Positions 42,488 to 50,964 of a stretch of 64,000 bases of DNA are shown piece after piece; the first letter of the stretch is position 1, and each line of letters begins with the position of its first letter. Position numbers and translations under genes: made by a program. The notes below the pieces were generated by a model, which was given only the letters and a program-made list of their open reading frames with translations, was not told the origin of the DNA and ran no database searches. The DNA is from Robiginitalea biformata HTCC2501 (GTDB lineage: Bacteria > Bacteroidota > Bacteroidia > Flavobacteriales > Flavobacteriaceae). The stretch spans positions 1,116,001-1,180,000 of the forward strand of contig NC_013222.1 of the NCBI RefSeq assembly GCF_000024125.1, in the 5' to 3' direction.

Positions 42488-45400
42488 TGATGGCAAATAA
42501 TTTGGGTTGGTTTTCATTCAGCGCGGCCAACAGGTAGCGCCTGCCCGAGGCATCCCGGAGGGTGCGGAGGTATTTAACCTCCTCCCGCAGGACAAAGCCA
42601 CTGGTTTCGTAGGGTTGCCATTCAAAGTCCAGGTCTCCGTTGCCCAGCAATACATTGCCGTACCCCGCGTCGAGACGGGAGAATTGCGGCTTGAATTCAA
42701 AATTGTTGCCGGCCATGATCAGGTCCAGGTTCCCGTCCCCGTTCACGTCTTCGCAGCTGATGCCGCAAATGCAGGAAAGTTGCACGCGGTAGGGGAGCGG
42801 TTGAATGCGGAACGACCCATTCCCCTCGTTGATTGCGATCACGGATTCCGAAACCCGCGAGGTCTTGACGATGGAACGGCTTACCAGTTCGGGCGGGAAA
42901 AGCTCCTGTATGGTCCGGCGCGCATAGACGGAAGCCTTCAAGTTTTCCTTTTTCAGAGAAACCACCTGGGCCGTCAACTCCTTTTTCTGGTGGAGCGGGT
43001 AGTCCCCGGATTCCGTAGTCAGGGTTACCACCTGTTCCAGGGTCCCGTTGTTGTCAAAGTCGTTCACCCACATCTTCATGGGTTTCCCGGGTTCCGGCTT
43101 GTAGTGCAGGTTCGCCCCCTGGTTGCCCAACACCAGGTCCAGGTCGCCGTCCCCGTCCAGGTCGGCTGCGGCCACCGATCCCCACCAGCCGTCCAGGCTG
43201 TCCAGGGAGGTTGGGATCTTGCTGATCCGGCGCCCGTTGTTCCGGTAGATAGCCGGGATGCCCCAGTCCGAAACGGTGACCAGGTCGTCCCGTCCGTCCT
43301 GGTCCATATCTGCCCAGACAGCGTCGGTTACCATGCCCGCATCCTTCAGGTCGTTGCCCACCCGTTCGGTAACGTCCCGGAACTGCCCGGTGCCGTCGTT
43401 TTCCAGGAAGAGGTGGTCCGGGTTGACCCCATAGACCCCCACCACGGAGCGGGAACCGATAAATACGTCTATATCCCCGTCCCCGTCAAAATCCCGGGGT
43501 GCCACCACGGACATATTCTTGGTCCGCGTGGGCAATTCGCCGGGGGCCCGGGTAAACCTGCCGGCCCCGTCGTTCAGGTAGAGCCTGGGGCGATAGCTGC
43601 GGTAGCGGTCTGCCTGGTTCCCGCCGGAAGCCACCAGCAGGTCCGGATCGCCGTCCCCGTCCGCGTCAAAAAAGGCTGCAGCCGTGTCTTCCTGGTCGCT
43701 GTCTGCTTCAAAGGCTGGGGTGCGCTGCGGGGCCACCCGGCCGTTTCCGCTGTGCAGGTAGAGGGCACCCGGCTGCCCGGATCCCCCGCCCAGGAAGAAA
43801 TCGTCATTGCCGTCCCCGTCCACGTCGGCCACCGCCAGGGCCGGGCCTTCCTGGGAGAGCTTGCTGTAGATCAGGCCTTCGTGGTCAAAATCGTTATAAG
43901 CGTCCTCCCGGTGCGCTTCCACGCGTTCCAGGGGGATTTCGGTCAGGAGGGAAGGTTGGGGCGTCGGTTTCGGCGGTACATAGGTATCCCCCGCTTCCCC
44001 ATGGTCCAACACCCATTCCCGATCGGCCTCCAGGCCTTCCAGGAGTTGGGTCCGGTCGTCGGGCCAGATGACCCGCAGGGAATCGATGGTGCGGGCGTCC
44101 CCCAGGCCGAGCGCCATGACGTAATCGATACTCGACTGGAAGCCCCGGGACGGGACCAGTTCCTGCACCAGCACGTTCTTGCCGGCATACAGCCGCACGG
44201 TGGCCCCAATGCCGAATGGGTTTTTTTTCGGCCCCCTGAATCGCAGCCGCACATAGTGGTGGTCCTTTTGGTTATCCGTCTCATTCCGGTAGAGGAAGGC
44301 CTGCATGTTGACGTTGTTTATCACCAGGTCCAGGTCGCCGTCGTTGTCCAGGTCGCCGTAGGCCGCGCCGTTGGAGCGGGTGGGGATCTCAAACCCCCAG
44401 TCCGCATTCGCATTGTCAAAGGTGATGTCCCCGTTGTTCCGGAAGGCGTAGTTGGGTTGTGGCTTGATGGGCATTTTCTGGATGATCGAATCGATGGATT
44501 CCTTCTTGCCGGTCAGTGCCATTTTCTGGATGATCTCATTGGCAAAGAAATCGACAAAATCCAGGTCCGTCAGGTCGTGGTTGATGCCGTTGGTGACAAA
44601 AATATCCCGCAGCCCGTCGTTGTCCATATCGAAGAGCAGGCCCGCCCAGCTCCAGTCCGTGGCATCCACCCCGCTGAAGTAGGCCACCTCCGAGAAGGTC
44701 CCGTTGCCGTTATTCAGCTGGAGCGTATTCTGGATGTACTGCTGGTAAAAATCCTTGCCGCGTTTCAGGTCGTAGACGTTGTACCCTTCGAATTCCATTA
44801 CGGACTTCACCCGCTCCTCGGGTTCGGGGAGCATGTCCGTGATAAACACGTCCTGGTAGCCGTCGTTGTTGATGTCGCCGATGTCTATCCCCATGGCCGA
44901 CAGGCTCAGGTGGCCCGTCCACTCCTTGATCTGCTCGGAGAAGGTGCCGTCCCGGTTGTTGATGTACAGGTAGTCCCGCTCGTAGAAATCATTGGAGACA
45001 TAGATGTCCGGATACAGGTCCTGGTTGAAATCCGACACCAGCACCCCCAGGCCAAAGCCGATCAGGCTGCCGTAAATCCCGGCTTCCTCGCTGACATCCG
45101 TAAAGGTGCCCCCGTCGTTGCGCAACAACATGTCGCCTACGCCCCGGAATATATGCGGCACGCCTTCCCAGTCCTGCGCCCGCACTTCGCGCTGTTCGGC
45201 ATAGCCCAGGCTGCTGACGGGTATGTTGCTGTTGTTCAGAATATAGGCGTCCAGGTCGCCGTCCTTGTCGTAGTCGAAAAAAGTTGCATGCGTGGAAAAC
45301 CCGGTTTCCGCCAGGTTGAATTCCGCCGCCCGCTCGGTAAAGGTCAGGTCGCCGTTGTTGATATACAGGTCGTTGTCGTGGTTGTTGCCTTCCATGTTCC

Positions 45401-45839
45401 CGGCGTTGCTCACGTAGATGTCCAGCAGGCCGTCCGCATTGATGTCGGCCATGGTAACCCCCGTAGACCACGGTTTGTCGCCTCCCACGCCGGCCGTTTC
45501 CGTGATGTCCTCAAACCGGAAATCGCCCTTGTTCAGGAAAAGCCGGTTGCGGACCATGTTCCCGGTGAGGAAGATATCCGTAAGGCCGTCGTTATTGATA
45601 TCCCCGAGGGCCACCCCCCCGCCGTTGTAGAAATTCCGGTACTTGAAGATATTGAAGTCTTTCTGGTTTTCTACCTGGTTCACAAAATCGATCCCCGTAC
45701 TGTCCGGTGGCATCAGCGTAAACAGCGGAGTGACCGTTGCCGTATCCGCAGCCGCCTCCGGCTGCTTTTCCCCGCAAGCCGCCAGGGCCAGGGCAAACCC
45801 AATACAAATTCTGACAGGTATTTTCATAGAAGCGTTCAT
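42480..45839 (-). CDS. FG-GAP/VCBS-repeat lipoprotein with ASPIC-UnbV domain (second of three)
   Basis: This 1,119-residue protein has a lipobox ALAAC followed by the same plan as its neighbours: N-terminal FG-GAP repeats (GDINNDGLTDIFLTGN, DINADGLLDIYVSN, DYDKDGDLDAYILN), an ASPIC-UnbV-like block (GIGATVRLYAGKNVLVQELVPSRGFQ), and a second propeller set (DVDGDGNDDFFLGG, DFDGDGDIDVFIGS). ATG 45839 overlaps the preceding stop by four bases; a second ATG at 45827 is possible. Close similarity along the full length shows duplication within the operon. It is probably a surface-exposed calcium-binding protein. Confidence 0.85.
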   Translation of the reverse strand: MNASMKIPVRICIGFALALAACGEKQPEAAADTATVTPLFTLMPPDSTGIDFVNQVENQKDFNIFKYRNFYNGGGVALGDINNDGLTDIFLTGNMVRNRLFLNKGDFRFEDITETAGVGGDKPWSTGVTMADINADGLLDIYVSNAGNMEGNNHDNDLYINNGDLTFTERAAEFNLAETGFSTHATFFDYDKDGDLDAYILNNSNIPVSSLGYAEQREVRAQDWEGVPHIFRGVGDMLLRNDGGTFTDVSEEAGIYGSLIGFGLGVLVSDFNQDLYPDIYVSNDFYERDYLYINNRDGTFSEQIKEWTGHLSLSAMGIDIGDINNDGYQDVFITDMLPEPEERVKSVMEFEGYNVYDLKRGKDFYQQYIQNTLQLNNGNGTFSEVAYFSGVDATDWSWAGLLFDMDNDGLRDIFVTNGINHDLTDLDFVDFFANEIIQKMALTGKKESIDSIIQKMPIKPQPNYAFRNNGDITFDNANADWGFEIPTRSNGAAYGDLDNDGDLDLVINNVNMQAFLYRNETDNQKDHHYVRLRFRGPKKNPFGIGATVRLYAGKNVLVQELVPSRGFQSSIDYVMALGLGDARTIDSLRVIWPDDRTQLLEGLEADREWVLDHGEAGDTYVPPKPTPQPSLLTEIPLERVEAHREDAYNDFDHEGLIYSKLSQEGPALAVADVDGDGNDDFFLGGGSGQPGALYLHSGNGRVAPQRTPAFEADSDQEDTAAAFFDADGDGDPDLLVASGGNQADRYRSYRPRLYLNDGAGRFTRAPGELPTRTKNMSVVAPRDFDGDGDIDVFIGSRSVVGVYGVNPDHLFLENDGTGQFRDVTERVGNDLKDAGMVTDAVWADMDQDGRDDLVTVSDWGIPAIYRNNGRRISKIPTSLDSLDGWWGSVAAADLDGDGDLDLVLGNQGANLHYKPEPGKPMKMWVNDFDNNGTLEQVVTLTTESGDYPLHQKKELTAQVVSLKKENLKASVYARRTIQELFPPELVSRSIVKTSRVSESVIAINEGNGSFRIQPLPYRVQLSCICGISCEDVNGDGNLDLIMAGNNFEFKPQFSRLDAGYGNVLLGNGDLDFEWQPYETSGFVLREEVKYLRTLRDASGRRYLLAALNENQPKLFAIND

Positions 45840-48800
45840 CTTTTTTGCATCAGGACGGGGGAGGTGTTGTTCCGTCCAATGATATAGGTTTTATCGCCGT
45901 TTATCCGAAGGGTATCCACCTTGCGGGCGGCACCGGGGAGCGGCAGGGACCCCTCCCGGGACCAGCTAAATCCACCGGCCCCGTCCCCTTTGAGCACCAG
46001 CCCCGGGAGTGCATCCAGGCGCCCCAGTTGCGTGCTGATCTCGAAAAAGTTGCCCACCAGGAGCAGGTCGGGGTGGAGGTCGCCGTCAAAATCGTCCGCG
46101 AAAATATCAAAAACCGCCGAGGCCTGGGCTATTTTCGGAAGCGCCCTGGGGGTAAAATTCGCCTCCCCGTCGTTGATAAATACCATACTCCGCAATTCCT
46201 CTACCTGCCGGATGCGGGATTGCCCCAGGGCTTCCTCCCCGAACAGGTCTGCCAGGCTGGCCTGCGCAAACCCTTTATAGGTCCTGAATTTCTTGTTTAA
46301 AAAGGGCATTTGTTTCCCCAATTCGTCCCGGGAGGCAAAGGGAGTCTCCACCCCGTTGTGGAAATAGGTTACCAGGGGCTCCACCGAGCCGTTTTCGTCG
46401 AAATCGTTGCGATAGAGGCGCAGGGGCTCCTCCGGGGATGCCCGGAATTTGCTGTTCAGCCCCCAGTTGCCTGCTACCAGGTCCCGGTCTCCGTCCCCAT
46501 CGATATCCACAGCCGTGAGACTGTTCCACCAACCCGACGAATGGGACAGTCCCCCTGCTTCCATGCGTTCCCAGTTGCCGTCCCGGCGGGTAAATACGGT
46601 TACCGGGGCCCAGTGCCCCGCCAAAGCGAGTTCCTCCCGCCCGTCCCCGTCCAGGTCGGCCACTGCAATGCTGCTTACCGCGCCGACTTCCAGGATTTCA
46701 GGCATCCGCTCCACGGTCACGTCCGTAAAGCGTCCGGTCCCGTCATTTTCCAGGAGGTAATGCCGGGGGGGCTCGCCATAGGCGCCGGGGGTGGCGTCTG
46801 CCACAATGAGTACGTCCAGGTCACCGTCCCCCTCCAGGTCAAAGGCGGCCATATCCGAGGCATTCAGGGCAATTCCGGCAAATGCGCCCCGGTCCTTAAC
46901 GGGCGTCCCTTTTTGGTTAAAGTACAGCCGGGGCTGCAGGGGCTCCCCGCCGGTAAATTCATTCCCCCCGCTGGCTACCAAAAGGTCCGGCCAGGTGTCC
47001 CCATCGGCATCAAAAAAGAGGTGGGCCGTATCCTCGTTCAGGGCATCTTCCCCGAAAAGCGGATCGAACGCGGACTGGAATTCCCCGTTTTCCGTTTGCA
47101 GGAATAACACCGAGGCCTGTCGTTTCGCCCCCCCGATAAAAACATCGTCCCGTCCATCCCGGTTAAAATCGACGGTGGAGACGGAAGGTCCCTGGTTGGA
47201 ATAGGCAAACGGGATCAACGGTTCCCGGTCAAAATCCAAGGTGGGGTTTTCTCTGTGTACGAATGGAATCAGGCTGTCGGCCTGTTGCCAGGTGCCGGGG
47301 TGGCTGGCAGGATCCGCCCACCCGTAATAATTCCCGGAGGCATCCTTTTGTTCCAGGCGGATGGTTTCCCCGGACGGCAGCCCGTGCAGGGTCTGGTATG
47401 CGCCGTCCGGCCAGATAACCAAAAGGGAATCCGCCCTGCTTGCAGCCCCGAGTCCAAAGTGGAGTTCCGGGGCAACCGTAGAAAGATAGCCCCGCGTAGG
47501 GAAATTTTCCCCTACCTGGACCTGCCCCCCGGAATAAACGGCTACCCGTGCGCCTATCCCCAGCGCGTTGGGGTCCCTGCCGGTAAAGGTGACCCGGAGG
47601 GCAGCCCCGCCCTCCCCGGTGTTTTCATAGATTGCGGCAGGCCGGTCCATGTGGTTTACCACCAGGTCCAGGTCGCCATCCCGGTCCAGGTCTGCGTAAA
47701 CGGAACCGTGGCTGTAAGTGGGCTCCGAGGCCATCCACTGCCCCCCCATATCCTCGAAGCCGAGTTCCCCGGTATTCCGGAATATATAGTTCGGCACCTT
47801 TTTGGCAGGGATTTCCCGGGTGAGGGGCATGTCCGCATCCGTCATCCCTGCGTCGATGCGCCGCTGGATATCCTCGTTGGCGATAAAATTCATGTAGTCC
47901 ATGTCGTTGGTCGCCCCCCGGATACCGTTGCTGATAAACAGGTCTTTGAGCCCGTCGTTGTCGAAATCGGCCAGCAGGGTCCCCCAGGACCATTCCGTGC
48001 TGGCCATCCCGCTCAGGAACCCAATTTCGGAAAACCGGCCATCCCCGGTATTTAGTTGGAGCGTATTCTGCATGTACTGGGGGGCAAATCCATTTTTCAG
48101 GTATTGCTGGTAAATCGGGTACCCGTATTCCAGGCCGGATGTCTTGTAGGTGACCAGGTCTTCGGGCAGCATATCCAGGGATACAATATCCACATGCCCG
48201 TCATTGTTGATGTCCCCGATGTCATTCCCCATGCTGAAATGGGTGGTATGTCCAATGGGCGAGGCGGCCTGCGAGATGATCTCCTGGAAACTGCCGTCGC
48301 CGCGGTTCATGTAGAGATAGTCGTTTTCAAAGAAATCGTTGCCCACATAGATATCCGGGAACCCGTCGTTGTTCAGGTCCCCGACGCTCAGGCCCAGCCC
48401 GTAACCCGCTTTTCCCTGAAAAATACCCGCCTCCCGGCTTACGTCCACAAAGTTCCCGTCGTCGTTGCGCAGCAGGCGGTCCCCGGCAAGGGCATCGTAT
48501 CCCTCGCGCTGGGAACCCTTCCCGTACGTCCGGTTGGGGTGTACGGAATGGTTCATCAGGAAGAGGTCCAGGTCGCCGTCCCGGTCGTAATCGAAAAATG
48601 CCGCCTGGGTGGCCAGCCCGGAGAAATCCAACCCGTATTCGGCGGCGCGCTCTGCGAATTGCGGTATGCCTTCCTCCGTAAGGCCCTGGTGCACATACAG
48701 GAGGTTCCTCCCCCGGAGCGCCCGGTATCCGGATGCCTGGCAGACATAGATGTCCAGCAGGCCGTCCCCGTTGATATCTACATGGGTAACACCCGTTGTC

Positions 48801-49126
48801 CAGCCATCTGCGTTTTCGATCCCGGCTTCCCGGGTTATCTCCCGGAATTTCAGATTCCCCATATTCAGGTATAAGGCGTCAGGCGCCTGGTTTGCGGTAA
48901 AATACAGGTCGGGGAGGTCGTCCCCGTTAAAATCCGCAACGGCTAGCCCCGCCCCATTGTAATAGTACAGGTAATTCAGGATGTTCAGGTCGGGGGATTC
49001 CTGTAGCGTGTTGGAAAAGGAAATACCGGATTCCGCCGGCGGGAGTTCCCGGAACAGGTAGACAGGGGCCTCCTGGCAACCGGCCAGTGCAATAAGTGTA
49101 AAAAATACGCCACAAATCTTTTTCAT
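45836..49126 (-). CDS. FG-GAP/VCBS-repeat lipoprotein with ASPIC-UnbV domain (first of three)
   Basis: This 1,096-residue protein opens the operon. Its signal ends in IALAGC, a lipobox. FG-GAP repeats (ADFNGDDLPDLYFTAN, DINGDGLLDIYVCQ, DYDRDGDLDLFLMN) are followed by an ASPIC-UnbV-like block (GIGARVAVYSGGQVQVGENFPTRGYLS) and a second repeat set (DFNRDGRDDVFIGG). Members of this family sit next to SusC/SusD in other Bacteroidetes, as here, where susD lies 184 bases upstream behind a terminator. Role unknown: binding of a polymer or a partner cell is plausible. Confidence 0.85.
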   Translation of the reverse strand: MKKICGVFFTLIALAGCQEAPVYLFRELPPAESGISFSNTLQESPDLNILNYLYYYNGAGLAVADFNGDDLPDLYFTANQAPDALYLNMGNLKFREITREAGIENADGWTTGVTHVDINGDGLLDIYVCQASGYRALRGRNLLYVHQGLTEEGIPQFAERAAEYGLDFSGLATQAAFFDYDRDGDLDLFLMNHSVHPNRTYGKGSQREGYDALAGDRLLRNDDGNFVDVSREAGIFQGKAGYGLGLSVGDLNNDGFPDIYVGNDFFENDYLYMNRGDGSFQEIISQAASPIGHTTHFSMGNDIGDINNDGHVDIVSLDMLPEDLVTYKTSGLEYGYPIYQQYLKNGFAPQYMQNTLQLNTGDGRFSEIGFLSGMASTEWSWGTLLADFDNDGLKDLFISNGIRGATNDMDYMNFIANEDIQRRIDAGMTDADMPLTREIPAKKVPNYIFRNTGELGFEDMGGQWMASEPTYSHGSVYADLDRDGDLDLVVNHMDRPAAIYENTGEGGAALRVTFTGRDPNALGIGARVAVYSGGQVQVGENFPTRGYLSTVAPELHFGLGAASRADSLLVIWPDGAYQTLHGLPSGETIRLEQKDASGNYYGWADPASHPGTWQQADSLIPFVHRENPTLDFDREPLIPFAYSNQGPSVSTVDFNRDGRDDVFIGGAKRQASVLFLQTENGEFQSAFDPLFGEDALNEDTAHLFFDADGDTWPDLLVASGGNEFTGGEPLQPRLYFNQKGTPVKDRGAFAGIALNASDMAAFDLEGDGDLDVLIVADATPGAYGEPPRHYLLENDGTGRFTDVTVERMPEILEVGAVSSIAVADLDGDGREELALAGHWAPVTVFTRRDGNWERMEAGGLSHSSGWWNSLTAVDIDGDGDRDLVAGNWGLNSKFRASPEEPLRLYRNDFDENGSVEPLVTYFHNGVETPFASRDELGKQMPFLNKKFRTYKGFAQASLADLFGEEALGQSRIRQVEELRSMVFINDGEANFTPRALPKIAQASAVFDIFADDFDGDLHPDLLLVGNFFEISTQLGRLDALPGLVLKGDGAGGFSWSREGSLPLPGAARKVDTLRINGDKTYIIGRNNTSPVLMQKR

Positions 49127-49256
49127 AACCTACGGGGGAACAGCTGGCTAAATTACGGATTACGTCCCGAAAGGCCCAGAAACAAAGGGGTTTACCCAGA
49201 GATATTAACCTTCTTTTAGTCCTATTAATCTATCGTTAATACTTGGATGGAGGGCA

Positions 49257-49286
49257 TAAAAAAAGGACCGCCTGTTCGGGCGGTCC
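49257..49286 (-). terminator. Intrinsic terminator after susD
   Basis: On the minus strand GGACCGCC and GGCGGTCC form a perfect 8-bp stem with a 6-base loop, followed by a run of seven or more T. It lies 25 bases after the susD stop and separates susCD from the FG-GAP operon. Confidence 0.88.
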
Positions 49287-49310
49287 TTCCTGGATATTAA
49301 ATCAGTTCCC

Positions 49311-50945
49311 TTAGTATCCGGGATTCTGTTGCAGGTTCGGGTTTGCCAGCAATTGCGGCAGCGGGATCGGGAAAAGACGGCGTGCGGGGTTGTTGGCCTC
49401 GTCGCTGCTTTTGAATTCCCACTGGCGTCCGTATTGGCCAAAGCGGATCATGTCGTTCCGTCTCCAGCCTTCCACGTAGAGCTCGCGTCCCCTTTCGTCC
49501 AGCAGATCGCTTTCCGTAACGCTGCCCAGGGGGGTAGCGCCGCGCAGGACGCGCAAGTCATTAACCATGGCAGTAGGGTCGCCTCCTGAACGCATCATGG
49601 CCTCAGCCTTCATCAGGTAAGCATCAGCAAACCGCATAACCAGCACGTGCGGCTCAAAGCCACCGCCGAAACGCGGGTTGTACTTCATCACGCGGATACC
49701 GGTTTTCTCATCGTTGTTGATCAGGCTGGGAGAGCCGTTGCCGTCTACAAACTCACGGGAAAATACCAGCGGGCTACCCTGGCGATCTTCCAGCGCGTCC
49801 CCGTTCAGGGCGTATTGCTGACCGATCAGGAAGCCGTTACCCACATTGGAACCGTCTTCGCGACCGTTGTTATCTGAAGTTCCGGGAGCCCCCGTAAAAG
49901 GAACCCCGATATTGGGAACTCCTCCGCGGCGCTCTTCCTGTCCGTCGATCTGGGCGCTCTCCAGGTCAGACTCGTAGCGGTTCTGGTTCGGGTCGCCCTC
50001 AAAGAGGTCGTAGAACTCAGCCAGTGTGCTGAACCCGTTCCATCCGCCTCCCCCGAGGCCGGTGGAGTTGTAGTGCAGGCCGTTAAAAATCCGGTTACCG
50101 GTGTTGCCGGATGTTACGTACCAGATCGTTTCCGTATCTGCTGAGGATTCAAAAATTTCAAAATAACCCGCCTGGAGTGCGAAGCCGTCGGCTTCAATGG
50201 CGTCCACCAGGTTGATTACTTCCTGCATATCCGCGGCTGCAGGCGTTCCGCCGCCGCCGGTCAGCTGGTTTTCGTAGATGTGCCGGTTAAGGAGCACCTT
50301 GGCCTTAAGGAGGCGCGCAGCTGCCTTGGAAGCCCGGTCCAGATCGTCGGATTGCGCAGGCGTCGCCGGCAGGCCGGCAATGGCTGCATCCAGATCTGAG
50401 AGGATGAAGTTAACAGCCTCTGCCCCGGTAAGCACCGTAGGCACTTCCGAAGAAGGGAGCTGTGTATCCCGGAAAGGTACCTGGCCGTAAAGGTCCAGGA
50501 TCAGGAACATGGACCAGGCCCTCAGGAATTGCGCCTGGGCGGCTACATCTGCCGGTGCGGCCGTCCGCTCATCCAGGATCTGGGAAGCGAGCAGCTGGTT
50601 GGCATTCCACTGGTCGAATGGGGTAATGATGTCGGTTTCTTCGAGGCCCCATTCGTGCTGGTGGAGTTTCCGCCAGCGTCCGTTGTCCCCCCAGTCGGCA
50701 CCCCGGGTCGGGATGAGTTGTTCGTCGGTGGTGACCACGTTCAGGGCATAGGTGTTTGCCTGGTCGCCGAGTTGGCCGCCAACCTGGTTATAGAGCTGAT
50801 CCAGGGCCGAGGAGGGATCTTCCAACCCCTGGAACCCCTCGCTGATGAAGGAGTCCGTTTCCTCAATCTCCAGATCCGTACAGGAACTGAGCCCTATAAC
50901 AGCTAAAAGAGTGAATGTTAGATATTTAATATGATATCCTTTCAT
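49311..50945 (-). CDS. SusD/RagB-family outer-membrane nutrient-binding lipoprotein
   Basis: This 544-residue lipoprotein (VIGLSSC lipobox) has the SusD N-terminal part (DSFISEGFQGLEDPSSALDQLYNQV) with TPR-like helices and the C-terminal RFADAYLMKAEAMMRSGG and LLDERGRELYVEGWRRNDMIRFG signature. SusD caps the SusC channel and binds oligosaccharides. It starts 19 bases after susC. The divergent maltose-type genes suggest alpha-glucans as ligand. I start at 50945, where the signal peptide begins; an ATG at 50954 would add three residues. Confidence 0.93.
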   Translation of the reverse strand: MKGYHIKYLTFTLLAVIGLSSCTDLEIEETDSFISEGFQGLEDPSSALDQLYNQVGGQLGDQANTYALNVVTTDEQLIPTRGADWGDNGRWRKLHQHEWGLEETDIITPFDQWNANQLLASQILDERTAAPADVAAQAQFLRAWSMFLILDLYGQVPFRDTQLPSSEVPTVLTGAEAVNFILSDLDAAIAGLPATPAQSDDLDRASKAAARLLKAKVLLNRHIYENQLTGGGGTPAAADMQEVINLVDAIEADGFALQAGYFEIFESSADTETIWYVTSGNTGNRIFNGLHYNSTGLGGGGWNGFSTLAEFYDLFEGDPNQNRYESDLESAQIDGQEERRGGVPNIGVPFTGAPGTSDNNGREDGSNVGNGFLIGQQYALNGDALEDRQGSPLVFSREFVDGNGSPSLINNDEKTGIRVMKYNPRFGGGFEPHVLVMRFADAYLMKAEAMMRSGGDPTAMVNDLRVLRGATPLGSVTESDLLDERGRELYVEGWRRNDMIRFGQYGRQWEFKSSDEANNPARRLFPIPLPQLLANPNLQQNPGY

Positions 50946-50964
50946 GATATACAATTTTTTTTAT

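Noticed and set aside
40775..42490. Open frame of 571 codons on the plus strand
   Set aside because: Antisense shadow of the third FG-GAP gene; Val/Pro-rich translation without features.
42507..45887. Open frame of 1,126 codons on the plus strand
   Set aside because: It is antisense to an FG-GAP lipoprotein gene with clear repeats and a lipobox. Codon bias in high-GC DNA keeps the opposite frame open; the translation shows no domain.
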